Of a stretch of 64,000 bases of DNA, positions 8,932 through 16,578 are shown in pieces (the stretch's first letter is position 1; each line of letters opens with the position of its first letter). The notes under the pieces were generated by a model. It did no database searches and was not told the DNA's origin. It saw only the letters and a program-made list of their open reading frames with translations. Origin of the DNA: Teredinibacter haidensis. Lineage in GTDB: Bacteria; Pseudomonadota; Gammaproteobacteria; Pseudomonadales; Cellvibrionaceae. Made by a program: the position numbers and the translations under genes. The stretch is from contig NZ_CP060084.1 in assembly GCF_014211975.1 (NCBI RefSeq), forward strand, positions 62,001 through 126,000, in the 5' to 3' direction.

Positions 8932-11900
8932 ATGTACCAGCAAATCAGATCGCAATTGAGTCGTATCGCTCTGGTTTCTACCGTTTTGGGTCTTGCCGCC
9001 TGTTCCGGTGGAAGCAATGAGCCTGCTGCAGATGCCAGTTCAGCGGAGAAAAATTTTATTACCGCAGATACGCCATTTGTATTTGTCGAGCGGAGCGCCA
9101 AGAAAAGTACTTCCAACGTTTCTGAAAAGCTTTCGACGAGCGTTGCCGGTAGCGACAGTTCACCATTGGATGTGTATGCGCCCTATGAATTTAATCCCGG
9201 CGCGAAATTGGTACTCCGCTCGAGTCTTGATGTAAATGGCGTAAACAGCGTAGTGCTGACACGCTTTTTTCAATCGGATGATTACGATGTTAAAGATCTG
9301 AGCGTGTCTTATGACGGTGAAAGAGTAATATTTGCCGCGCATGGCCCTGTATCGCACCCTACCGATAACACTTGGAACATTTATGAATACCAGTTTGGCA
9401 CCGGTGAGATCAACCGTGTTATAGCCGACGATGAGTTGGCAAACAGCGGGCAAGATACCAATCCGGCCTACGCTGCTACGGGCGTAATTGTTTTTTCCTC
9501 TGATCGAGCTGCAGGCAACCCGAATAGCCCGGCGCAAAACACCCTGCCGGAAGACCAGGAAGATTGCTATAAAATTGGTGCTAACGAAAAGCCATCCTTA
9601 CTGCACTCCATGGATAATGTAGGTGAAAACATTGTTCAGCTTACATACGGTAATCACCACGATACGCAAACCATCAGTTTAAAAGATGGTCGTGTTGCTT
9701 TTTTACGTTGGTCACGTAGTTATGATCTATTGCCGCAGTGTGAATCTTCGGGCGTGAGGCTCGGCAAAGTAACGGCGACTGATCTATTTCAAGCCGAAGA
9801 CGCTGTTGGGATAGAGGCGCCAGAAGTTTGGGAAACCGAAGAAGTCTGTGCGTTTACGATTGAAACGCCGTTTGGTCCTGCTATTGCGAGCAATCACTAC
9901 ACTCTACTCAGAATAAATGCAGATGGCAGCGACTTGCAGCAGCTGTATAACACCGTAACAACAAATGCCTCTGACGAGAGTTTGCTGCAGTTTCAAGAGT
10001 TGGTACAAAGTGAAAGTGGGCGTTTAGTAGCGCTGCTGAAACATCGTTACAACAATTTTTTGGGCGGGAACGTGATGGAGTTGATGGAGCCCTCCGCAGC
10101 TCAGAATAATACCGTTTTTTCAAATATGGCTTTAAAGCCGGTGATCAGCGATGCGGTAAGTCTATTTCCGAATCAAGTATCTACCGCCGGATGGTTTAGT
10201 GCCGTTGCGCCCTACAGGGATGGTTCTTCGCGTTTGCTGGTCAGCTGGTCCCAATGTAAAACCGTTGAGAATGGCGTAAGCGATTTCTGTGGAGTGGGGG
10301 ATACGGTAGAAAATGTAGAGAACGCCTACGGAATTTGGGTTTACGATCCGGAAAGTGATAGCCGCCTGCCTATCGTGCGTTCAAAAGCTGGGGTAGAGTA
10401 TTCCGAGCTGGCAATGAATCAGCCTCATATCGGGTTAGATTTTCCTTTCGAACCCTTCAATTCGGGATATACGCCAGATACTGACGATTCACGTATTGTT
10501 TGCGATGACCCCAGCGTAGTTGTGACGCCTGAGCCATCGCCAGAGGTGACTCCAACCTCGACACCAACACCAACCGTAGCGCCAGAGGCGACACCAACAC
10601 CCGTCGTAACACCAACGCCGGACGTAATAACGCCCCCTGGGACGACGCCAACACCTGAAGTAACGCCCACACCGGGAGTAACGCCCACACCGGGAGTGAC
10701 ACCCACACCTGAAGTAACGCCCACACCGGGAGTAACGCCCACACCGGGAGTAACGCCCACACCTGAAGTAACGCCTACGCCGGGAGTAACGCCTACGCCG
10801 GGAGTAACACCCACACCTGAAGTAACGCCCACACCGGGAGTGACACCCACACCTGAAGTAACGCCCACACCGGGAGTGACACCCACACCTGAAGTAACGC
10901 CTACGCCGGGAGTAACGCCTACGCCGGGAGTAACACCCACACCTGAAGTAACGCCCACACCGGGAGTGACACCCACACCGGGAGTGACACCCACACCGGA
11001 AGTAACGCCTACGCCGGGAGTAACGCCTACGCCGGGAGTAACACCCACACCGGAAGTAACGCCCACACCGGAAGTAACGCCCACACCGGAAGTAACGCCA
11101 AGCCCCGAGCCTACACCAGAGCCGAATACACCTCCGGTGGCTAATGCCGGTGCAGATCAACCTGCTGTGATAGGTCAAACCCTAAGTTTGGATGGTTCCG
11201 CGAGCTACGACGCTGATGGTGATGAGCTTACCTACGAATGGCGAGTTGTCAGCCCGGAATCGGCGGTAGGGTCTTCTGCGTTAAGCGACGATTCCGCACT
11301 TATGCCACTGATTACCGTGACAGAGCATAAAACCTATGTGATTGAGCTTCGCGTACACGATGGCTATGAATATAGTAATGTCGATAGCGTTAGCCTGGAG
11401 GTAGGCAATACCGCACCGGTAGCTGATGCGGGAGATGATCAGACCGTTTCTCCTGGGGCAGAGGTGCAGTTGGATGGTTCAGGCAGTAGCGATCTGGACG
11501 GCGACAACCTAGCCTATAGCTGGAGCCTTGTCAGTGCGCCACAAGGAGGAGTGACTGAACTCCTTGCTGTCGATAGTGTTCAGCCATCGTTTATCGCCAA
11601 TGTTTCTGGAGCTTATATCTTTGAGCTGGTTGTTAATGACGGTATCGACGATAGTCAGGCAGATACAGTAACAATCAATACCCTTAATACTGCGCCTGTG
11701 GCGGTTGCAGGCGAAGACCAGTCCACCAGTAAGGGATCTACAGCGGTGTTAGACGGTTCAGGCAGTTACGACGCCGATGGGGATGCCCTGGCCTATCAGT
11801 GGAGCCTGATTAGCCGTCCTGAAGAATCTGCAGCGGCTATCTCTGATAATGGTGGCGTCACAACCGAGATCAATATCGATTTGCCGGGAAATTATGTGGT

Positions 11901-12891
11901 GCAACTTGTTGTGACTGATGGCATGGAAGATAGTGCGCCAGATACCTTGTTACTGACAACCACCAATGTTCGGCCCATTGCCGATGCCGGAGCGGATTCG
12001 TCTGTCTTTGTCGAGAGCACTGTAACGCTCGACGGCTCGGCTAGTCACGATGCCGATGGTGACCAGCTTGGCTACAGTTGGAGCATTATCAGCCAGCCTG
12101 ATGGCAGCCATATTTCTCTCGACGATCCCACTGCTGCATCGCCAAGCTTCGAAGCTATTGCGGTGGGCAGTTATGTCGCACAGCTAGTGGTTAATGATGG
12201 CGAGCAGGACAGTCAGCCAGATACGGTAACCATTGATGTTAAAGGCTATGGTACCTGTGATATGTCGGGTGTGAATAGCCGCAACTTCCCCGTTGAAATA
12301 CGCGATTTTAAGCAGTCTCATCCGGACTTTGAGTATGTAATGGCTGATGATCGAGGCATCGTGGAAATCGCGCTGGGCGAAGACGGTAAGCCGATTTACG
12401 CCCACGGTGAAAGTGGCACGGTCACAACCACCGGACCAGCAAACTTTAACCAATGGTACAACGATGTTGAAGGCATCAACCTAACGCTAGCGATGTCACT
12501 GGAAATGGTTAGAGTGCCTGACACCAATATCTGGACCTACCGAAATGGAGACTTCTTCCCTCTGGATGGACTTGGCTGGGGCAATACACCAAGGTCACCG
12601 CATAACCACCACTTTACGCTGGAATCGCACCTGTCTTTCGATTACGAAGGCGGTGAGGAATTCACCTTCCGCGGCGATGATGACTTGTGGTTATTCGTGA
12701 ATGGTAAACGCATTATTGATATTGGTGGTGTACACGAAATGCAGGAGCAAACCGTGGTTCTGGACGATCTAGCCGAGATACTAGGTATAGAGATCGGGCA
12801 GAGTTACAGTTTCGATCTGTTCTTTGCTGAACGCCACACAACGGAATCCAACTTTATGTTCCAGACCAATATTAAGTTGGAGTGCGAATAG
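8932..12891 (+). CDS. Giant surface lipoprotein: beta-propeller, TP-repeat stalk, PKD repeats, fibro-slime domain
   Basis: ATG 8932 is preferred over the upstream GTG 8878 because it has a GGAG site and directly begins a lipoprotein signal (lipobox LAAC, Cys24). In order the 1319 residues contain: a TolB/WD40-like propeller region (about 60-540); exactly 25 hexapeptide repeats TPTP(E/G)V (572-721); four PKD/REJ-like repeats each starting PV/PI-A-x-AG-x-D (about 730-1103); and a C-terminal fibro-slime domain (about 1105-1319) with FRGDDDLWLFVNGK and DLFFAERHTTESNF. The stalk suggests display far from the membrane. Its place right after the ExbBD-TPR operon suggests it is a substrate or surface effector of that machine, which is inference. 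Confidence 0.88.
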   Translation: MYQQIRSQLSRIALVSTVLGLAACSGGSNEPAADASSAEKNFITADTPFVFVERSAKKSTSNVSEKLSTSVAGSDSSPLDVYAPYEFNPGAKLVLRSSLDVNGVNSVVLTRFFQSDDYDVKDLSVSYDGERVIFAAHGPVSHPTDNTWNIYEYQFGTGEINRVIADDELANSGQDTNPAYAATGVIVFSSDRAAGNPNSPAQNTLPEDQEDCYKIGANEKPSLLHSMDNVGENIVQLTYGNHHDTQTISLKDGRVAFLRWSRSYDLLPQCESSGVRLGKVTATDLFQAEDAVGIEAPEVWETEEVCAFTIETPFGPAIASNHYTLLRINADGSDLQQLYNTVTTNASDESLLQFQELVQSESGRLVALLKHRYNNFLGGNVMELMEPSAAQNNTVFSNMALKPVISDAVSLFPNQVSTAGWFSAVAPYRDGSSRLLVSWSQCKTVENGVSDFCGVGDTVENVENAYGIWVYDPESDSRLPIVRSKAGVEYSELAMNQPHIGLDFPFEPFNSGYTPDTDDSRIVCDDPSVVVTPEPSPEVTPTSTPTPTVAPEATPTPVVTPTPDVITPPGTTPTPEVTPTPGVTPTPGVTPTPEVTPTPGVTPTPGVTPTPEVTPTPGVTPTPGVTPTPEVTPTPGVTPTPEVTPTPGVTPTPEVTPTPGVTPTPGVTPTPEVTPTPGVTPTPGVTPTPEVTPTPGVTPTPGVTPTPEVTPTPEVTPTPEVTPSPEPTPEPNTPPVANAGADQPAVIGQTLSLDGSASYDADGDELTYEWRVVSPESAVGSSALSDDSALMPLITVTEHKTYVIELRVHDGYEYSNVDSVSLEVGNTAPVADAGDDQTVSPGAEVQLDGSGSSDLDGDNLAYSWSLVSAPQGGVTELLAVDSVQPSFIANVSGAYIFELVVNDGIDDSQADTVTINTLNTAPVAVAGEDQSTSKGSTAVLDGSGSYDADGDALAYQWSLISRPEESAAAISDNGGVTTEINIDLPGNYVVQLVVTDGMEDSAPDTLLLTTTNVRPIADAGADSSVFVESTVTLDGSASHDADGDQLGYSWSIISQPDGSHISLDDPTAASPSFEAIAVGSYVAQLVVNDGEQDSQPDTVTIDVKGYGTCDMSGVNSRNFPVEIRDFKQSHPDFEYVMADDRGIVEIALGEDGKPIYAHGESGTVTTTGPANFNQWYNDVEGINLTLAMSLEMVRVPDTNIWTYRNGDFFPLDGLGWGNTPRSPHNHHFTLESHLSFDYEGGEEFTFRGDDDLWLFVNGKRIIDIGGVHEMQEQTVVLDDLAEILGIEIGQSYSFDLFFAERHTTESNFMFQTNIKLECE
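10645..11094 (+). repeat. 18-bp minisatellite encoding 25 TPTP(E/G)V repeats
   Basis: Twenty-five in-frame 18-bp units. The E/G order follows a partly regular E-G-G superpattern (54 bp), which points to expansion by unequal exchange of triplets. The degenerate third positions come in blocks, consistent with recent duplications. Confidence 0.95.
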
Positions 12892-12917
12892 TAAGAGGGT
12901 GTATTTTAAGTCTTGTG

Positions 12918-12952
12918 AAAAACGCAGCGGTGTAAGTCGCTGCGTTTTTTTC
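12918..12952. terminator. Strong bidirectional terminator
   Basis: An 11-bp perfect GC-rich stem (AAACGCAGCG pairing with CGCTGCGTTT) with a short loop has a T-run on the right and an A-run on the left. It ends the surface lipoprotein gene and may also stop the convergent gene at 13000. Confidence 0.85.
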
Positions 12953-12999
12953 GTTATACTGAAAGAGGGCGTTTGATGCTCAATTATTCACAGGCCATT

Positions 13000-13419
13000 T
13001 TATTTAAATAATCCACCCAAAAGCTTCCCGCCCACACTGGCTGCGATACCTTGAACCAGCGAGCCTCCTTCGCTACTTTTGTCGACTAAATCCGGAATCA
13101 TGGAGGCCAGTCCACTTGCTGCTTGTCCCTGATCTAAACCGAGTTTATCGGAAAAAGTGGCGATTTTATCTTCACCAAAAACCTGCATAACATCGCTGGG
13201 AGAAAAACTGGCGTTTTCGCCATCACCCAACCAGGATTGTACCAATTGACCAATACCCCCGCCGCCGCCCGATAGCTTACTGATGAGTGCGCCAATATCG
13301 AGATTGTCGCCGTCCGTTGGAAGCAATCCTTTAAGGGCAGAAATAACGCTGGTTAGATTCACACCACTGCCAACTTTTTCCATAAATAATTTTGCTGCTA
13401 TTTCTAGTAGATTTTGCAT
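13000..13419 (-). CDS. YidB-like DUF937 protein
   Basis: This 139-residue protein is glycine-rich, with the DUF937/YidB pattern: GGGIGQLVQSWLGDGENASFSP, then a region of the type V(F)GEDKIATFSDKLGLDQGQAASGLASMIPDLVD. The family has no established biochemical role; it is small, soluble and widespread in proteobacteria. The ribosome site is weak. It may be co-transcribed with the 81-residue gene that lies upstream on the same strand, 90 bp away. Confidence 0.8.
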   Translation of the reverse strand: MQNLLEIAAKLFMEKVGSGVNLTSVISALKGLLPTDGDNLDIGALISKLSGGGGGIGQLVQSWLGDGENASFSPSDVMQVFGEDKIATFSDKLGLDQGQAASGLASMIPDLVDKSSEGGSLVQGIAASVGGKLLGGLFK

Positions 13420-13509
13420 AATAAATACTCGCTAAAAAGGTAATAGCATGGATTGCAGTGCATGACAGACAATCGTGTATGCCATGCCCGCGGATATGAG
13501 TTATTTCAA

Positions 13510-13755
13510 TTAAAGCTTGTCTAGCTCCGCATCAAAATAGGTCGCGGCGGCGTCGGTAAAAGGATATTTAGTACGAATATATTTTAAGGTTGAAAGTTCT
13601 GTATCTGTCACCTTTACACCGTCCATAGCCGATTTGATCAGGTCTAAGGCCTCATCTTTTGCAATTTTTCCTTCGTTAACGCCGGTTGTGTGTTGCACTG
13701 CAAGGTCAATCAACTCTTTTTCGTATTTAACTCCATCGATAGTGACATAAGCCAT
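13510..13755 (-). CDS. Small conserved-type protein of unknown function (81 aa)
   Basis: A strong AAGGAG ribosome site lies 9 bp before the ATG. The protein is acidic, without signal peptide or membrane helix, and helical in appearance. It begins with a short beta-hairpin-like segment (YVTIDGVKYEKE) and ends in IRTKYPFTDAAATYFDAELDKL. I do not recognise a family with confidence. It precedes the DUF937 gene on the same strand, so the two may form a transcription unit. Confidence 0.7.
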   Translation of the reverse strand: MAYVTIDGVKYEKELIDLAVQHTTGVNEGKIAKDEALDLIKSAMDGVKVTDTELSTLKYIRTKYPFTDAAATYFDAELDKL

Positions 13756-14112
13756 GGTAGGAACTCCTTTTACTAGTGGATAAAAAGCGGGTTTTTCCGC
13801 CTAAATAGCTGCGTTATTTTGAACGCAGACGAATGAAAACTATTGCCAGTTCGCCAGTGCGTTAGCGAGAAAAAATGCCACACCAGATAAAAATATACTA
13901 TATGAAGAGAGGACATCGAGGCGGTATTAACAACCCTAGCGAACATAAGAGTAACCGGGTGTTGTTGCCGTGGGGCTGTCCTAATTTTGTGAGCGAGTAT
14001 AGCGCTAAAGGGCTGCATGATAAGAGGATGAAGCGCGCCAATATTTATGCGTTCGCGTGCGAATATTAAAATTGTTATAGCAAACGGGGGTTAATATAAC
14101 GCAGGTTTCGGA

Positions 14113-14128
14113 TTGCTAACGTTAGCAA
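14113..14128. promoter_or_regulatory. Perfect 16-bp palindrome, LacI/GalR-type operator candidate
   Basis: TTGCTAACGTTAGCAA is a perfect inverted repeat with a central CG, the typical form of operators bound by LacI/GalR-family regulators. It lies 358 bp upstream of the leftward gene at 13755 and downstream of the GH67 gene, so its target is unclear. No regulator gene is in the window. Confidence 0.45.
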
Positions 14129-14182
14129 ATAGGCATGCTATCCCAGCGGTATGTAGCCGTAGCCAAAACACAGCGAGAATTT

Positions 14183-14204
14183 GGGGCAGGGGCAGGGGCA
14201 GGGG
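14183..14204 (+). other. Canonical G-quadruplex motif
   Basis: Four runs of GGGG separated by three identical CA dinucleotides form an ideal intramolecular G-quadruplex sequence on the plus strand. It lies 28 bp before the bidirectional terminator and has no coding explanation. Confidence 0.7.
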
Positions 14205-14231
14205 TAGTGTGAGCGAATGGGCGTTACGTAT

Positions 14232-14267
14232 AAAACGGGCTCTGTCTGAGGTTGGCAGAGCCCGTTT
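14232..14267. terminator. Bidirectional terminator downstream of GH67
   Basis: A 13-bp perfect stem (AAAACGGGCTCTG pairing with CAGAGCCCGTTTT) with a 10-base loop lies 60 bp past the stop of the leftward GH67 gene. A/T runs on both sides allow termination in either direction. Confidence 0.85.
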
Positions 14268-14326
14268 TAGTGTGGACGTTTTTGCGAATTCCCGCCCAGA
14301 ATTAAAAGGGCGGGAGCATCAGCCGG

Positions 14327-16504
14327 TTACCGTCCCTGTCCAGGGGCATGGGGGAAGCGCATCGCTTCGTATTCTTCAAGAGAACCTTCCGGTTTCTGCA
14401 GTCCTTCGGGAATGGGGCGTTGCGAGAATTGCTGGAAATAAAGCACACAGGCATTCCTCCACCGATAGGCTTCCTGCTGCTGAATCTGCAAAGCCATTAA
14501 TACTTGGTTAAATTGTTGATCATCAATGGTACCTTCCAGTGTTTTCCAGCTCGTCAGCATTTTGCTTACATCCTCGGCTCCTTGATAGTACCGGTGAACA
14601 AGTTCATCCCAGAGAGTGCGGCCGGATTTTGTTTTGTAATCCCAGCTCAGATGGTGGAACCATAACAATAATTCTTCGGGGATGGTTTCCGGCGAGCTGT
14701 AGATATCGCGCACGGGGGAGTGATATTGCGCAACGGCATTTACGCCGCTGGGTGAGCGATCGAAACCAATGCCGTCTTTCGCCGCGCGATGATAGTACAC
14801 CGAGGTCCAATCATCGCGGCCCAGATCTTTAACCCAGGGGCCGGGGCCATAGTGGTGACCCACGCCCATAATATGGTGCAAGCCGAGAGGGGTCATATAG
14901 TTTACGGTGATTTCTCGTGAAGCCATCATTAGGTCGCTTACGGTATCGACCACTTGTGGTTCATCGCTCAGAGTCATGTGAATCCATTCATCGGCAATGG
15001 TTTTTGCACCCAGCTCGTGATCCCAGGCCATGCGGCCGAATACATACCAGTTGGACTGCAGCATAATATGCCCTGTCCAGTTGCGATCACTACCAATATT
15101 GGCCACACCGGCCATGCCAGAAATACTGTTATTAAATAGCGAACCGTCAACCACCTTGCCGACGGTCGAGCCTTTGCCTTTGGCGTGGGTATCGGTTTTT
15201 AAGGCTTCCTCATACATCGTGCCCAAATAAACGAGATGCGTGCTAAAACCCAGGTATTCCATCGTAACTTGGAATTCCATCATCATTGGTGTTTTGGGTG
15301 TTGCACCGAAGAGTGGGCTGAAGGGCTCTCGCGGTTGAAAATCAATGGGGCCGTTTTTCACCTGTACTAAAACGTTCTCGCGGAACTTGCCATCCAGTGG
15401 TTTAAATTCGGAATAGGCTTGCTTGCTACGCTCTTCATTTTTTTCGTTGGCGTAAACAAACGCCCGCCACATCACAATGCCGCCGTGTGGTGCCAAGGCA
15501 TCGGCCAGCATATTGGCGCCCTCGGCGTGAGTGCGGCCAAAATCACCAGGGCCCGGTTGGCCTTCGGAATTGGCTTTAACGAGGAAACCGCCAAAGTCGG
15601 GAATACGCTTATAAATTTCGTCGGCCTTTTCTTTCCACCACTGCTGTACCTCTTTATCCAGTGGATCGGAGGTTTTCATTCCGCCAATAAGCTGTGGCGA
15701 GCTGAATTTAACGGAGAGGTAAACCTTTAATCCATAGGGGCGGAAGATGGTGGCGAGCGCTTCGACTTTTTCCAAATAATGTGGGGTTAGAATTAAGGGG
15801 GCAGCATTAACATTATTGAGTACCGTACCGTTAATGCCGATAGAGGCATTGGCGCGGGCGTAGTCGTAGTAGCGCTGATATTTATAGTCTGGAAGCTTAT
15901 GCCAGTCCCAGATGGATTCACCTGCATAGCCTCGTTCTACATGGCGATCAAGATTGTCCCAATGGTTCAGTACGCGAACGTCAATTTTTGGGGTTTCGGT
16001 AATGTTTAAATCGTCAATGGAACTTTGAGTTTGCAGTAAGCGCAAAAAGTGATAGGTGCCGTAGAGCGTACCTACGTCACTGTTCGCCGAAATTAAGGTG
16101 ACATTTTTACCGTCGATTTTCTGTGAACGAATGCGATAACCTTCATCGCCTAAGCCTTTCAGTTCGTCGCGGTTTATAAAATCAAGTGAGTCGGGGGTGC
16201 CAATTACCAGCTGATTTTTTTTCAGATTATCGGAGAACTCTACGTTGTGGTTAAGCATGGAGCCCAGGGCATAACGTAATTCCTGGCGAATAATATTTGC
16301 GGTGTCGGATTCACCAGCAATATACGTGGAACCGATATGTTTTGAGTAGGCTTTCTGTAATTTTCTATCGGCAATAGCGTCGTATTTTAACCACAGCCGG
16401 TAACCATCTTCGTTATTAAAATAAAATTGGGCATTACTGGCTTGGCTGAATAACGAGAGAATAAACACTGCGAAAAGCAGCCTCGATACCTTAGGGATTT
16501 TCAT
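14327..16504 (-). CDS. aguA: GH67 alpha-glucuronidase (xylan side-chain removal)
   Basis: The 725-residue length and the sequence fit GH67 enzymes, which release 4-O-methyl-glucuronic acid from the non-reducing end of xylo-oligosaccharides. A signal peptide at 1-25 (cleavage near SNAQ) predicts export to the periplasm or beyond. By the spacing known for the Cellvibrio enzyme, the acid is Glu314 (ANSEGQPGP), and the other two carboxylates are Asp388 (NGPIDFQPREP) and Glu416 (VTMEYLG). An AGG site lies 8 bp before the ATG. It follows a GH3 gene on the same strand after 74 bp, so the two form a xylan-oligosaccharide operon. Confidence 0.95.
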   Translation of the reverse strand: MKIPKVSRLLFAVFILSLFSQASNAQFYFNNEDGYRLWLKYDAIADRKLQKAYSKHIGSTYIAGESDTANIIRQELRYALGSMLNHNVEFSDNLKKNQLVIGTPDSLDFINRDELKGLGDEGYRIRSQKIDGKNVTLISANSDVGTLYGTYHFLRLLQTQSSIDDLNITETPKIDVRVLNHWDNLDRHVERGYAGESIWDWHKLPDYKYQRYYDYARANASIGINGTVLNNVNAAPLILTPHYLEKVEALATIFRPYGLKVYLSVKFSSPQLIGGMKTSDPLDKEVQQWWKEKADEIYKRIPDFGGFLVKANSEGQPGPGDFGRTHAEGANMLADALAPHGGIVMWRAFVYANEKNEERSKQAYSEFKPLDGKFRENVLVQVKNGPIDFQPREPFSPLFGATPKTPMMMEFQVTMEYLGFSTHLVYLGTMYEEALKTDTHAKGKGSTVGKVVDGSLFNNSISGMAGVANIGSDRNWTGHIMLQSNWYVFGRMAWDHELGAKTIADEWIHMTLSDEPQVVDTVSDLMMASREITVNYMTPLGLHHIMGVGHHYGPGPWVKDLGRDDWTSVYYHRAAKDGIGFDRSPSGVNAVAQYHSPVRDIYSSPETIPEELLLWFHHLSWDYKTKSGRTLWDELVHRYYQGAEDVSKMLTSWKTLEGTIDDQQFNQVLMALQIQQQEAYRWRNACVLYFQQFSQRPIPEGLQKPEGSLEEYEAMRFPHAPGQGR

Positions 16505-16531
16505 TTTTGTACCTTTTGCTCGGTATTGTCA

Positions 16532-16549
16532 TGCCCGCATGAGCGGGCG
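16532..16549. promoter_or_regulatory. Intercistronic hairpin between GH3 and GH67 genes
   Basis: The short segment between the two genes contains a GCCCGC-ATGA-GCGGGC stem-loop without a strong T-run. Such hairpins often protect the upstream message or reduce read-through; that role is an inference. Confidence 0.5.
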
Positions 16550-16578
16550 TTAATTATTTTTCTACTAAAAAATTTGTT

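Larger units (their letters stand above)
13756..14231. other. Non-coding region with a palindrome and a G-quadruplex motif
   Basis: About 475 bp without a convincing gene. Open frames here (such as one starting at 13875) lack support. It contains the upstream region of the leftward 81-residue gene, a perfect 16-bp palindrome at 14113 and four G4 runs at 14183. Confidence 0.6.

Noticed and set aside
10425..11178. Long antisense frames across the TP-repeat region
   Set aside because: They are produced by the periodic 18-bp repeat and have low-complexity translations with no start signals.
14113..14511. Rightward open frame overlapping the GH67 end
   Set aside because: It crosses a strong terminator and the antisense of a confident enzyme gene.
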